18,080 nucleotides of DNA from D2472 sp964444385 (GTDB taxonomy: Bacteria; Pseudomonadota; Gammaproteobacteria; Magnimaribacterales; D2472), in contig CAYUHD010000027.1 in assembly GCA_964444385.1 (NCBI GenBank), forward strand, positions 1 to 18,080, given 5' to 3'. The translations under genes and the position numbers were made by a program. Within the stretch, counting starts at the first letter, position 1. Every line of letters starts with the position of its first letter. Of the stretch, positions 8,244 to 15,285 are shown piece by piece. Under the pieces are notes generated by a model. The model made no database searches. It worked only from the letters and a program-made list of their open reading frames with translations, and was not told the origin of the DNA.

Positions 8244-8764
8244 CAGAATTCACTAGTATCTTTAAATAAGCCTACTCTCAAGCCATCTGCTGAATAGACA
8301 TGACGATCATCAACGAACATATTGCCATCTGCAAACCCAACAATCGCTCCTCTGTTAACTACTCTCTTCATATCAATTTCATACCTGACAATTTTTGCAT
8401 CAGGAGTTACTTGTCCAAAGAATTTAACTTTATCAGCACCCAATGCTCTTCCATACCCAGGTAATTTTAACCAGCAAAGATAAAATCCTAGTAGTTGCCA
8501 CATGGCATCCAGACCTAGACATCCTGGCATTACTGGATCTGATTTAAAATGCACCTTAAAAAACCATAAACTATCTTCAATATTTAGATGAGCAATAATT
8601 TTTCCTTTAGAGTATTTTCCTGATGTCTTATCAATTTGATCAATAGTATCAAACATCAACATTTCATCTGCTGGAAGGCGACCATTATTTGGTCCAAAGA
8701 GATCTCCGTTTCCACAAGCGACCAAATCTTTTTTGGCATAGGTTGAGGCTGGTTTGAATGTCAT
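8243..8764 (-). CDS. fabA: 3-hydroxydecanoyl-ACP dehydratase/isomerase
   Basis: FabA dehydrates 3-hydroxydecanoyl-ACP and isomerises trans-2- to cis-3-decenoyl-ACP, the committed step of the anaerobic unsaturated fatty acid pathway. It is 173 residues (E. coli 172). Active-site His72 lies in WFFKVHFKSDPVMPGCLGLDA, here split as WFFKVHF and DPVMPGCLG, with Asp86 in GLDAMWQLLGF; these match E. coli His70 and Asp84. The ATG overlaps the ispB stop by 4 bases and the stop overlaps the fabB start, so the three genes form one tight operon. Confidence 0.98.
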   Translation of the reverse strand: MTFKPASTYAKKDLVACGNGDLFGPNNGRLPADEMLMFDTIDQIDKTSGKYSKGKIIAHLNIEDSLWFFKVHFKSDPVMPGCLGLDAMWQLLGFYLCWLKLPGYGRALGADKVKFFGQVTPDAKIVRYEIDMKRVVNRGAIVGFADGNMFVDDRHVYSADGLRVGLFKDTSEF

Positions 8765-9884
8765 ATTTTTCTTATTTTAGAGAACGCAATTAAGTTTAAC
8801 ATTTCTTTGTAGCAGGAGAGATGCCTCAAATTATTAAGATGTGTTTGAGTCTCTTTAGTATATTTTTCTAACAAAGCATTTATATTTTGTTGAGTCTGAT
8901 CATTTTGTATTAATCGATAAATTTTATTTTGGTATTTTTTAGAGATCTTTGTTCGACCTAAATTTTCCATGATAAATTTTCGATCTTTTGGTTTTGCATT
9001 TTGCAATGCAAAATATAATGGAAATGTAATTTTCCCTTCCTTGTAATCTTTCATGGCAGGTTTGCCTGTATCAAGTTTTAATGCTTCATAATCTAGGATA
9101 TCATCTTGAATTTGGAAAGCAGTTCCCAAAGCCTTTCCCAATAAGCCAAAAGTTTTAATTTCTTTGTTTGATCTATTTGCAAGCATTGCTCCAGTTTTAG
9201 CAGATGCTTCAAAGAGCCTGCCTGTTTTGAGATAACTCACTTTGAGCAGGTCTTTAAGCTGAATCAATTGTTTTTTTTCAAATAGCTCTAGCTGAATGAT
9301 TTCTCCCTTAGCAATATCATTGGTTGCTTTAGCTAATTCATCTAAGATAGTTGAAATTTCTAGCTTCACCATCAAAATAAAGGCTTTTGAATATATAAAG
9401 TCACCCATCAAGACACTATATGAATTTGTCCATACTTGATTTACAGATTTAGTGCCGCGCCTAAGGTCTGATTCATCCACGACATCGTCATGGACCAATG
9501 TTGCAGTATGTAAAAGTTCAATAATACTTGCTAGATTGATCCTATTAGTAGGTTTTATATGTCGAGATTTTGATGCAAGCAGACACAATAATGCCCGAGT
9601 TTTTTTACCCTCTGCATTAAAAATATATTCATATATTTCTTGAATAATTTTTTCAGAAGCAANNNNNNNNNNNNNNNNNNNNNNNNNNNNNNNNNNNNNN
9701 NNNNNNNNNNNNNNNNNNNNNNNNNNNNNNNNNNNNNNNNNNNNNNNNNNNNNNNNNNNNNNCCCTCTGCATTAAAAATATATTCATATATTTCTTGAAT
9801 AATTTTTTCAGAAGCAAGCTCTTTTTTAATGATAGCCTGAACTCTGTTGAGTTCAGCTTGAGTACTTTTATTGAGCGTATACAT
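8761..9884 (-). CDS. ispB: Octaprenyl (long-chain polyprenyl) diphosphate synthase, interrupted by an assembly gap
   Basis: IspB builds the long all-trans polyprenyl chain of ubiquinone from IPP and FPP. As deposited, the gene contains 100 Ns (9663-9762) flanked by the same 55 bases on each side, which shifts the frame. Removing 155 bases (Ns plus one copy) yields a 969-nt frame of 322 residues; E. coli IspB has 323. In the restored numbering, GKKTR is at 41-45 (family GGKRxR), the first Asp-rich motif DDVVD at 81-85 in LVHDDVVDESDLRRG, and the second, DDILD, at 209-213. A small residue (Ala76) five before the first motif fits a long-chain product. It heads the ispB-fabA-fabB operon and diverges from rplU. 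Confidence 0.96.
9608..9662. repeat. Left copy of a 55-bp duplicate flanking the assembly gap
   Basis: The 55 bases from 9608 to 9662 are identical to 9763-9817. The copies abut the two edges of the N run, as expected when two contigs that truly overlap were scaffolded with a default gap. The restored ispB frame shows that only one copy exists in the real gene. Confidence 0.95.
9663..9762. other. Assembly gap of exactly 100 Ns (probably spurious)
   Basis: The run is exactly 100 Ns, a common placeholder for a gap of unknown size. Matching 55-base flanks and the intact ispB frame after collapse imply that no sequence is missing and that the true distance across the gap is minus 55 bases. Confidence 0.97.
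9763..9817. repeat. Right copy of a 55-bp duplicate flanking the assembly gap
   Basis: Identical to 9608-9662. This copy joins in frame to the ispB N-terminus (residues 1-40), while the left copy joins in frame to the remainder. It is a contig-overlap artefact, not a biological repeat. Confidence 0.95.
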
Positions 9885-9906
9885 CTTAAATAATTAGAAG
9901 TCTAAA

Positions 9907-9912
9907 ATTATA
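9907..9912 (-). promoter_or_regulatory. Candidate -10 box for ispB-fabA-fabB
   Basis: Read on the minus strand this is a perfect TATAAT located 22 bases upstream of the ispB ATG (9884). No good -35 hexamer sits at the expected distance, so this is a partial promoter call. It lies back to back with the rplU promoter. Confidence 0.45.
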
Positions 9913-9920
9913 CATAAGTA

Positions 9921-9949
9921 TTGATAATTTCCTTTAGAAAGCGTATATT
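9921..9949 (+). promoter_or_regulatory. Sigma70-type promoter of rplU-rpmA-obgE
   Basis: TTGATA at 9921-9926 and TATATT at 9944-9949 are separated by an ideal 17-base spacer. Transcription would start near 9956, giving a leader of about 15 bases before the rplU ATG at 9971. This also argues against an upstream TTG start at 9950, which would lie just after the -10 box. Confidence 0.65.
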
Positions 9950-9970
9950 TTGCCACCTTTAGAGAGAACT

Positions 9971-10288
9971 ATGTACGCAGTAATAGAATCAGGCGGAAAA
10001 CAACATAAAGTTGAGTTAGGACAAACGTTAGAGGTTGACCTTTTGCAAGAAGAATCAGGCATTGACCATGCTTTTGAAAATGTCATGCTGTATGTTGACG
10101 GTGATAATGTTCAGATCGGACAGCCATATATTGAAAATGCTAAAGTTGTTGCTGAGATAGTTGAAGAAGTGAAAGGTAAAAAACTTTCAATACTTAGATT
10201 TAGAAGAAGAAAAAATAGTATGAGAAAAGTCGGTCATAGGCAAAGATATACTCAAATCAAAATTAAAGAAATTAACGTGGGTAAATAG
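9971..10288 (+). CDS. rplU: 50S ribosomal protein L21
   Basis: L21, 105 residues (E. coli 103). The N-terminus MYAVIESGGKQHKVELGQ and the C-terminal FRRRKNSMRKVGHRQRYTQIKI are family hallmarks. I chose the ATG at 9971 because conservation begins there; the frame is open to a TTG at 9950, but that codon is adjacent to the promoter -10 box. rpmA follows after 2 bases, the usual rplU-rpmA-obgE order. Confidence 0.98.
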   Translation: MYAVIESGGKQHKVELGQTLEVDLLQEESGIDHAFENVMLYVDGDNVQIGQPYIENAKVVAEIVEEVKGKKLSILRFRRRKNSMRKVGHRQRYTQIKIKEINVGK

Positions 10289-10290
10289 GA

Positions 10291-10548
10291 ATGGCACATA
10301 AGAAAGCAGGTGGTTCCAGTAAAAACGGGAGAGATTCCAACTCGAAGAGACTTGGTGTTAAGCGTTCTGGCGGTCAAACTGTTAAGCCCGGTGAAATTAT
10401 AATTCGCCAACGAGGAACTAACACTCATCCTGGTGAGAATGTTGGAATGGGCAAAGACCACACTTTGTATGCTACTGCAGCTGGTCAAGTGCAGTTTACT
10501 TACAAAGGCATTAAGCAAAAAAAGACAGCCAACGTCATCTCTCAGTAA
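10291..10548 (+). CDS. rpmA: 50S ribosomal protein L27
   Basis: L27, 85 residues, the usual length. It opens with MAHKKAGGSSKNGRDSNSKR, whose flexible N-terminus reaches the peptidyl transferase centre, and contains LGVKRSGGQTVKPGEIIIRQRG. There is no N-terminal extension of the kind cleaved in Firmicutes. An AGGA lies just before the ATG. It sits between rplU (2 bases) and obgE (3 bases). Confidence 0.99.
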   Translation: MAHKKAGGSSKNGRDSNSKRLGVKRSGGQTVKPGEIIIRQRGTNTHPGENVGMGKDHTLYATAAGQVQFTYKGIKQKKTANVISQ

Positions 10549-10551
10549 ATC

Positions 10552-11571
10552 ATGAATTTCATCGACGAAGCTCTGCTAGAAGCAAGGGCTGGAAAGGGTG
10601 GCGCCGGTTGTACAAGTTTCAGGAGGGAGAAATTTATTCCTCGTGGTGGGCCTGACGGTGGGGATGGAGGCAAAGGTGGGGATATCATTTTTAGAGTCGA
10701 TCCCAATCTTAATACCTTAGTAGATTTCCGTAATCAAAAATATTTAATTGCTAAAAATGGTCAGTCAGGTGCAGGCAATAAGAGAACTGGGCAAGATGCA
10801 GAAAATTTATTTGTGATGGTTCCTAAAGGTACCGTGGTCTTTGATTCTATCTCTAATAAAGTAATTTATGATTGCTGTGAAGAAGAAAAAGATTATCTGA
10901 TTGCTAAAGGTGGTGAGGGAGGTGCTGGAAATTTCAGGTTTAAATCTAGTACAAATCAAGCACCAAGGCGTCATACTCTTGGCTGGCCTGGCGATGAGTT
11001 TTCTATAAGGCTAGAGTTACGTTCCTTGGCAGATGTTGGCTTGGTCGGATTTCCAAATGCCGGCAAGTCAACTTTTTTAAATAGCGTCTCAGCGGCTCGT
11101 CCAAAAATTGGAGATTATCCTTTTACGACACTTCGCCCCAATCTAGGCACGGTTCAGATATATGAAACATCATTTATTATTGCTGACATACCAGGCTTGA
11201 TTGAAGGAGCCTCTGAAGGAGCAGGTCTAGGTTTAAATTTTCTTAAACATATTTCTAGGACTGGCCATTTACTAATTTTATTGGACCCACAAAATGCTGA
11301 ACGATCAATTGAAGAGCAGCTTTATGTTCTTTTAAATGAATTAAAAACCTATGACCCAAGTTTATTAGATAAAAGTATATGGATTGCTCTTAACAAAAAA
11401 GACACGCTTGATGAGGAGACTCAAAATAGTCTTATTAATCTAATTAATAAGAAAATATCCTCTTTAAATCTTAATAGCGAGGGGGTTGTTGCTATCTCTG
11501 GGTTTACTGGAGATGAAACAAATACATTACTAGGAAAGATTGTAAATAAGATGTCTGGAAGTAAAGATTAA
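10552..11571 (+). CDS. obgE: Obg-family GTPase (ribosome assembly)
   Basis: ObgE/CgtA is an essential GTPase linked to 50S maturation and stress responses. The glycine-rich Obg domain spans about 1-159 (ARAGKGGAGCTSF; GGPDGGDGGKGGD). The G domain follows, with G1 GFPNAGKS (166-173), switch-I TT (192-193), G3 DIPG (212-215), G4 NKKD (281-284) and a G5-like ISG (315-317). It has 339 residues against 390 in E. coli, lacking most of the acidic C-terminal extension. Its stop overlaps the rpsT stop on the other strand by 4 bases. Confidence 0.98.
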   Translation: MNFIDEALLEARAGKGGAGCTSFRREKFIPRGGPDGGDGGKGGDIIFRVDPNLNTLVDFRNQKYLIAKNGQSGAGNKRTGQDAENLFVMVPKGTVVFDSISNKVIYDCCEEEKDYLIAKGGEGGAGNFRFKSSTNQAPRRHTLGWPGDEFSIRLELRSLADVGLVGFPNAGKSTFLNSVSAARPKIGDYPFTTLRPNLGTVQIYETSFIIADIPGLIEGASEGAGLGLNFLKHISRTGHLLILLDPQNAERSIEEQLYVLLNELKTYDPSLLDKSIWIALNKKDTLDEETQNSLINLINKKISSLNLNSEGVVAISGFTGDETNTLLGKIVNKMSGSKD

Positions 11572-11831
11572 CTTATTGCTTTTAAAGCTTTAGCTAAGCG
11601 ACTCTTTGTTCTGGCAGCAGCATTTTTATGAATCACTTTTTTTGCAGAAGCGGAGTCCAAAACTTTTTGAGCAGTTTTAAGAAGTTCTGTAGCTGATTCT
11701 TTATTATTTTCAGCTATTGCATTACGGACAGCCTTAACAGCTGTTCTAGCTTGGGATCTTTGAGAGTGCCGAAGCTTATATCTGTCAGAATTCTGACGCG
11801 CTCTTTTGATTGATTGTTTACTATTAGCCAT
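11568..11831 (-). CDS. rpsT: 30S ribosomal protein S20
   Basis: S20, 87 residues, the same as E. coli. It begins MANSKQSIKRARQNSDRYKL and ends in a basic helix, AAARTKSRLAKALKAIS. The ATG at 11831 is chosen because conservation starts there; the frame is open to a TTG at 11870. The local Shine-Dalgarno is weak, although a strong unpaired AAAGGAGG lies further upstream in the leader (11896-11903). It converges on obgE with overlapping stop codons. Confidence 0.98.
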   Translation of the reverse strand: MANSKQSIKRARQNSDRYKLRHSQRSQARTAVKAVRNAIAENNKESATELLKTAQKVLDSASAKKVIHKNAAARTKSRLAKALKAIS

Positions 11832-11950
11832 ATCTTTAAATATCAGATTCGCTAGTTTAATGATCTTCAATTAATCTGTCTACTTTTATTTATATCCTCC
11901 TTTACGTTTATTTTTTAAACACTGATTAATATTATTGATCAATTTAAGTA

Positions 11951-11968
11951 TGTAAAGTAAGCTTTACA
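11951..11968. promoter_or_regulatory. Perfect palindrome TGTAAA-N6-TTTACA before the S9 peptidase start
   Basis: TGTAAAG (11951-11957) and CTTTACA (11962-11968) form a perfect 7-base inverted repeat with a 4-base centre, ending one base before the ATG at 11970. The pattern TGTAAA-N6-TTTACA equals the consensus of TyrR boxes. It could be an operator or, in RNA, a hairpin at the ribosome-binding region. No regulator gene is visible here. Confidence 0.4.
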
Positions 11969-11969
11969 A

Positions 11970-13934
11970 ATGAAACATTTATATCTCGCCCTAATTCTAC
12001 TACTAAACTTTAATTTAATGGCTGAGCTTGGTGTCAGCGAAGAATTTGTTGAAAGGTTTAGCTCCCTCCCATCTTATACAGATGTTGACATTTCTCCAGA
12101 TGGCAAGATGATCAGTGTGATGACAAAAATGCCTGATGAAAAAAAAGGACTTACTATTTTTGATGCCAATGATTTAAGTCTAATCAACACCATCACCTTC
12201 CCAAAAGAAGAGGAAGTAGCAGCTTATAGCTGGGTCAACAATGAACGTCTTCTTATTCGTATTGGTTACTACGATAAAAAATCAGGTCGAGACTCAGGTG
12301 GAGAATATTTCGGTATTAATTATGATTCTTCTAAGCCTGCATATATTTTTGGTATGAGAAGTAGAGCAGGCCAACAAAAAACAAAAGGTAAAGTTATAGA
12401 TAAAATGTCTAGTGGATATATTGAAAATATTCTTGAAGATGATGAAAAGCATGTAGTTTTAGCTGCATATCCATGGGGAAAATCTAACACAGGGGCTTAT
12501 GCAACAGCTGTAAGAATAAATGTATACAATGGCCAACAAAAAAGATTAGGGAAATCTCCACTAGCAGGGGGCTCAATAGTTACTGATAGCAAGGGAGTGC
12601 CTAGGTTTGCAGTAGGGAGTGATGTTGAAAACAACACAGTAACTATGTACCGTGCCTCTAAAAAAAAGGATTGGGAGATTTTAAGCAAGACACCATTTGG
12701 GGAAGGGGAGATCTATCCAGTTAATATTTCCAAAGATGACTCAACCATTCATATTCTAGATAGTACTGAAACCTCGACTTATCAGTTAAAGGCAATTGAT
12801 GCTCAAACAGGAGAGACAGAGATAGTTTTCCATCATCCGAAATACGATGCATATCCTCAAATCATTGATGATGTCGTTCTCGGTGTAACAATTAACCCTG
12901 GGTACGCAAAAGCTTATTGGTTTGATATTGACAGTGATTTACAAAACTCAATTTTGCAAGCCGTGCAAGCATTCAATGGAAATATTGAGGTCTTTGATAA
13001 GAAAGAGATTGGCCTGGTTGCTCTGACCAAAAATCGTGACAAGGCTATTTTAGCTATACGAGATTCGGTTTCATCACCTAAATATTATCTTTATGACATG
13101 GTAAAAAACCAGATGAAATATCTTCTTACTAAGTGGCCTGAAATAGATGATGCTGATCTTGAGGCAGAGATTCCATTTAACTTTACAAATTCTGATGGAG
13201 TGCTTATCCACGGATATTACACGCGAGCAAAAAATCAGCAAGAGGGTCAAAGAGCGCCATTAATTGTAATTCCTCATGGTGGCCCACATGCAAGAGATAA
13301 TTGGGGATTTGATCCAGATACTCACATATTTTCACAAGCAGGCTATGCGGTAGTAAAAGTTAATTTTAGGGGCTCAACTGGTTATGGAAAAGAGTTTACA
13401 AAATTAGGTTTTGGAGAATGGGGTGGTGACACACAGGAAGATATTATTGAAGCAACAGAATGGATGATAGATCAAGGGATTGCTGATCCAGATAGGGTTG
13501 GAATTTATGGTGCTAGCTTTGGCGGCTATTCTGCAGCTATGGCACCCATGTTAAGGCCAGATTTATTTAAATCATCCGTAGCATATATCGGCGTATTTGA
13601 TTTAGAGATGATGTATAACGAAGGAGATATCAAAGGCATCAAGTGGGGTGGTAAGTTTCTTGACAAGACTTTGGGCACTGATCCAACCAAGCTTGCAGCT
13701 ATGTCTCCTGTAAAAAATGTAGATAAATTAGAAGCACCTATAATCATAGTTTCAGGCAAAGAGGATGTAAGAGCTCCAATTGAGCATGCATATGCCTTGG
13801 CAGATGCGTTAGAGGAGGCAGGCAAGGAACATGAGTTAATTATTGTTCCAAGGGAAGGGCATGGGTTTAGGTTGCCCAAGAATCGCTTAATGCTATATAA
13901 AAGAATGCTAGAGCATTTTAACAGCACTCTTTAG
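11970..13934 (+). CDS. Exported S9-family (prolyl oligopeptidase-type) serine peptidase
   Basis: A 654-residue peptidase of the DPP-IV/acylaminoacyl-peptidase type. An N-terminal signal sequence (MKHLYLALILLLNFNLMAEL, cleavage probably after Ala18) suggests periplasmic location. A beta-propeller-like region covers about 30-395 and the alpha/beta-hydrolase domain about 400-654. The catalytic triad appears as Ser516 in GASFGGY, Asp599 in SGKEDV and His631 in REGHGF; HGGPHARD (436-443) and NFRGSTGYG (465-473) are family motifs. It probably cleaves short peptides during nutrient scavenging. The stop lies 6 bases from the tmRNA 3' end on the other strand. Confidence 0.95.
   Translation: MKHLYLALILLLNFNLMAELGVSEEFVERFSSLPSYTDVDISPDGKMISVMTKMPDEKKGLTIFDANDLSLINTITFPKEEEVAAYSWVNNERLLIRIGYYDKKSGRDSGGEYFGINYDSSKPAYIFGMRSRAGQQKTKGKVIDKMSSGYIENILEDDEKHVVLAAYPWGKSNTGAYATAVRINVYNGQQKRLGKSPLAGGSIVTDSKGVPRFAVGSDVENNTVTMYRASKKKDWEILSKTPFGEGEIYPVNISKDDSTIHILDSTETSTYQLKAIDAQTGETEIVFHHPKYDAYPQIIDDVVLGVTINPGYAKAYWFDIDSDLQNSILQAVQAFNGNIEVFDKKEIGLVALTKNRDKAILAIRDSVSSPKYYLYDMVKNQMKYLLTKWPEIDDADLEAEIPFNFTNSDGVLIHGYYTRAKNQQEGQRAPLIVIPHGGPHARDNWGFDPDTHIFSQAGYAVVKVNFRGSTGYGKEFTKLGFGEWGGDTQEDIIEATEWMIDQGIADPDRVGIYGASFGGYSAAMAPMLRPDLFKSSVAYIGVFDLEMMYNEGDIKGIKWGGKFLDKTLGTDPTKLAAMSPVKNVDKLEAPIIIVSGKEDVRAPIEHAYALADALEEAGKEHELIIVPREGHGFRLPKNRLMLYKRMLEHFNSTL
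13898..13917 (-). terminator. Candidate tmRNA terminator inside the peptidase 3' end
   Basis: On the minus strand, downstream of the tmRNA 3' end, AATGC (13917-13913) and GCATT (13908-13904) form a 5-bp stem with a 4-base loop, followed by CTTTTAT. The stem is weak, but there is no other room, since only 6 bases separate the mature tmRNA from the peptidase stop codon. Confidence 0.3.
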
Positions 13935-13940
13935 ATAAGA

Positions 13941-14292
13941 TGGTGGAGGCGGCGGGAATTGAACCCGCGTCCGTTAGTTCTTCAGCCTGACTTCTACATG
14001 CTTAGCTCATTCTTTTTGTTTCACCTCAATGACCCGAAGAGCAGGGTATTAACAGGTTAGTCTAGATTAGGTTTCACGTTACTGCGTTAAGACTCCACAA
14101 TAAAGCTAGACTATGTATTTTGCCAATGCTTCAAACCATAGACAATTTTTGCATTGGTTAGCCAATTAAGCGGCTAAAGCGTAGTTGTCGTTTTCTGCAA
14201 CTAATTTTTTTTGTAGTATGTTTTACAAGAGTTACCACAATCTTGGCATGCGCTTTGGAATCCAATAAAAACGTCGAACCCAATTCGCCCCC
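13941..14292 (-). ncRNA. ssrA: Transfer-messenger RNA (tmRNA, 10Sa RNA)
   Basis: tmRNA, about 352 nt (E. coli 363), rescues stalled ribosomes. The 5' end GGGGGCG (14292-14286) pairs with CGCCTCC just before the encoded ACCA 3' end (13941). The third pair is G-U, the alanyl-tRNA synthetase identity element. The 5' segment GGGTTCGACG and the 3' T-arm GCGGGTTCAATTCCCGC are characteristic. The reading frame resumes at GCA (14198-14196) and encodes AENDNYALAA then TAA (14168-14166); the usual gamma tag is ANDENYALAA. It is a one-piece, not permuted, form and lies 29 bases after smpB on the same strand. Confidence 0.98.
14166..14198 (-). other. tmRNA tag reading frame (AENDNYALAA)
   Basis: The resume codon GCA is followed by GAA AAC GAC AAC TAC GCT TTA GCC GCT and TAA. 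The C-terminal YALAA matches the degron recognised by ClpXP/ClpAP and ClpX-SspB in gammaproteobacteria. The first half is shuffled relative to ANDENY, a minor lineage variation. The resume triplet follows a short AT-rich single-stranded segment, as expected. Confidence 0.95.
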
Positions 14293-14304
14293 ATGGGGTG
14301 TGAG

Positions 14305-14334
14305 ATTATATATGAAAATGATTAACGATTTGAA
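14305..14334 (-). promoter_or_regulatory. Candidate ssrA promoter
   Basis: On the minus strand TATAAT (14310-14305) lies 12 bases before the mature tmRNA 5' end, allowing a short leader for RNase P. A weak -35, TTCAAA (14334-14329), stands 18 bases upstream and overlaps the 3' end of smpB. Cotranscription from smpB is also possible. Confidence 0.5.
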
Positions 14335-14786
14335 TTTTTTAGAATTCTTTGCCTTTCTCTATTCCAGTCTCTTTGTTTAACATCTTCTCTTTGATCGTAG
14401 GTTTTCTTGCCTTTGCCTATAGCAATATCACACTTTATCTTATTTTCTTTCCAGTAGATTGCTATCAATACACAGGTGAGACCTTTCTGGCTAATTGCTT
14501 CAAGTATGTTGTTTATCTCTCTCTTATTTAAAAGCAATTATCTTGATTTCGTTGGATCTATGTGATCGTTTTTTAGAGATGCTGGAGGATCAATTTTTAA
14601 GCCTATAACCCATGCTTCTTTGTTCTTAAGAGTTACGTATGAGTCTTTAACATCAACCTTACCATTTCTTAATCCTTTTACTTCCCAGCCTTCTAAAACT
14701 AAGCCTGCTTGATATTTATCACTCAAGTGATAATTTCTTGAGGCATTTTTATTCTTGACGATGATATTATTACTCTTAGCATTCAT
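14322..14786 (-). pseudogene. smpB: SsrA-binding protein SmpB, interrupted by an in-frame TAA
   Basis: SmpB binds tmRNA and mimics the codon-anticodon arm in trans-translation. The frame matches the family over its whole length: YQAGLVLEGWEVKGLRNGKV and DSYVTLKNKEAW in the first part, then AIYWKENKIKCDIAIGKGKK and a basic tail RERQRILKNSNR. Between DPTKSR and LLLNKRE, where E. coli has Lys (DPTRTRKLLLNQRE), there is TAA at 14540-14538 with no frameshift. One A-to-T change from AAA explains it. A TTG directly after the stop could allow re-initiation. Total span is about 153 residues (E. coli 160). I chose ATG 14786; ATG 14798 is possible. A sequencing or assembly error, a true lesion or readthrough are all possible. 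The SmpB assignment itself is very sure; pseudogene status is not. Confidence 0.9.
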
Positions 14787-14797
14787 AATGATTCTCA
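14783..14797 (-). promoter_or_regulatory. Fur-box-like operator at the smpB start
   Basis: On the minus strand the site reads TGAGAATCATTATGA, matching 12 of the 14 defined positions of the 7-1-7 Fur box TGATAATNATTATCA. It sits inside a larger inverted repeat with arms ATTCATAAT (14781-14789) and ATTATGAAT (14800-14808). It covers the likely smpB transcription start and lies upstream of the divergent membrane-protein operon. A fur gene is 2.7 kb away. AT-rich sequence produces such matches by chance, so this is tentative. Confidence 0.35.
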
Positions 14798-14799
14798 TA

Positions 14800-14827
14800 A
14801 TTATGAATCTGTTGGAACTATTTGCAA
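14800..14827 (-). promoter_or_regulatory. Candidate smpB promoter
   Basis: On the minus strand TTGCAA (14827-14822), a 16-base spacer and CATAAT (14805-14800) make a plausible sigma70 promoter. Transcription would begin near 14793, supporting the ATG at 14786 as the start with a very short leader. Confidence 0.45.
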
Positions 14828-14842
14828 ATTTTGAGGCAATTT

Positions 14843-15280
14843 ATGCAGGAGACTAAAGTAACTTTAATATATTGGGGTTTTAGCTTATTTGTTTTTTTTG
14901 CTTTAATTCCATGGGTTCTTAATTCAACTCTAGCTTTTAAATCAATCCAGGCATTAGCAATATATGGAGGGATTGTAGTTGCTTTTCTAGGTGGCATTAT
15001 CTGGGGTTGGGAAGGCGAACCTTCTTCATCAAGAAACCTCTGGTGCGCAATTGGATTCTCCTTTTTAGGCTTGGTGGTTGTATTACTTTCATTGATCAAT
15101 CTGCCTGCTAGTCTTATTTTGCTAATAATTTCTCTTCATGGCTTTCTCAGATTTGAGAAAAAAAACAGTGAATACTTCCAAGGAAATATTAAATATGCAA
15201 ATGCAAGAAATTTAATTACAAACTTGGTTACAATATGTTGTATAACTTCGTTAGCATTTTTGTATAACCCTTACACCTAA
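14843..15280 (+). CDS. DUF3429-like integral membrane protein
   Basis: A small hydrophobic protein of 145 residues with about four or five membrane segments. These lie near residues 8-26 (LIYWGFSLFVFFALIPWVL), 35-54 (ALAIYGGIVVAFLGGIIWGW), 64-83 and 84-103, with a last one near the C-terminus. The IYGGIVVAFLGGIIWGW segment resembles DUF3429, a gammaproteobacterial membrane family of unknown function. The ATG at 14843 is chosen because GAGG lies 7 bases upstream; the frame is open to a TTG at 14822. It diverges from smpB and is followed after 5 bases by the symporter gene, so they are probably cotranscribed. Confidence 0.75.
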   Translation: MQETKVTLIYWGFSLFVFFALIPWVLNSTLAFKSIQALAIYGGIVVAFLGGIIWGWEGEPSSSRNLWCAIGFSFLGLVVVLLSLINLPASLILLIISLHGFLRFEKKNSEYFQGNIKYANARNLITNLVTICCITSLAFLYNPYT

Positions 15281-15285
15281 ATATT

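Noticed and set aside
9608..9817. The 55-bp direct repeat as a mobile-element target duplication or CRISPR-like repeat
   Set aside because: The copies flank exactly 100 Ns and collapse to restore ispB, so an assembly artefact explains them fully.
13526..13927. A 133-codon open frame antisense to the S9 peptidase
   Set aside because: It mirrors the conserved catalytic domain and has no independent start signal or family resemblance.
14322..14540. A frameshift as the cause of the split smpB
   Set aside because: Both halves are in the same frame with no extra or missing base; only a single nonsense codon separates them.
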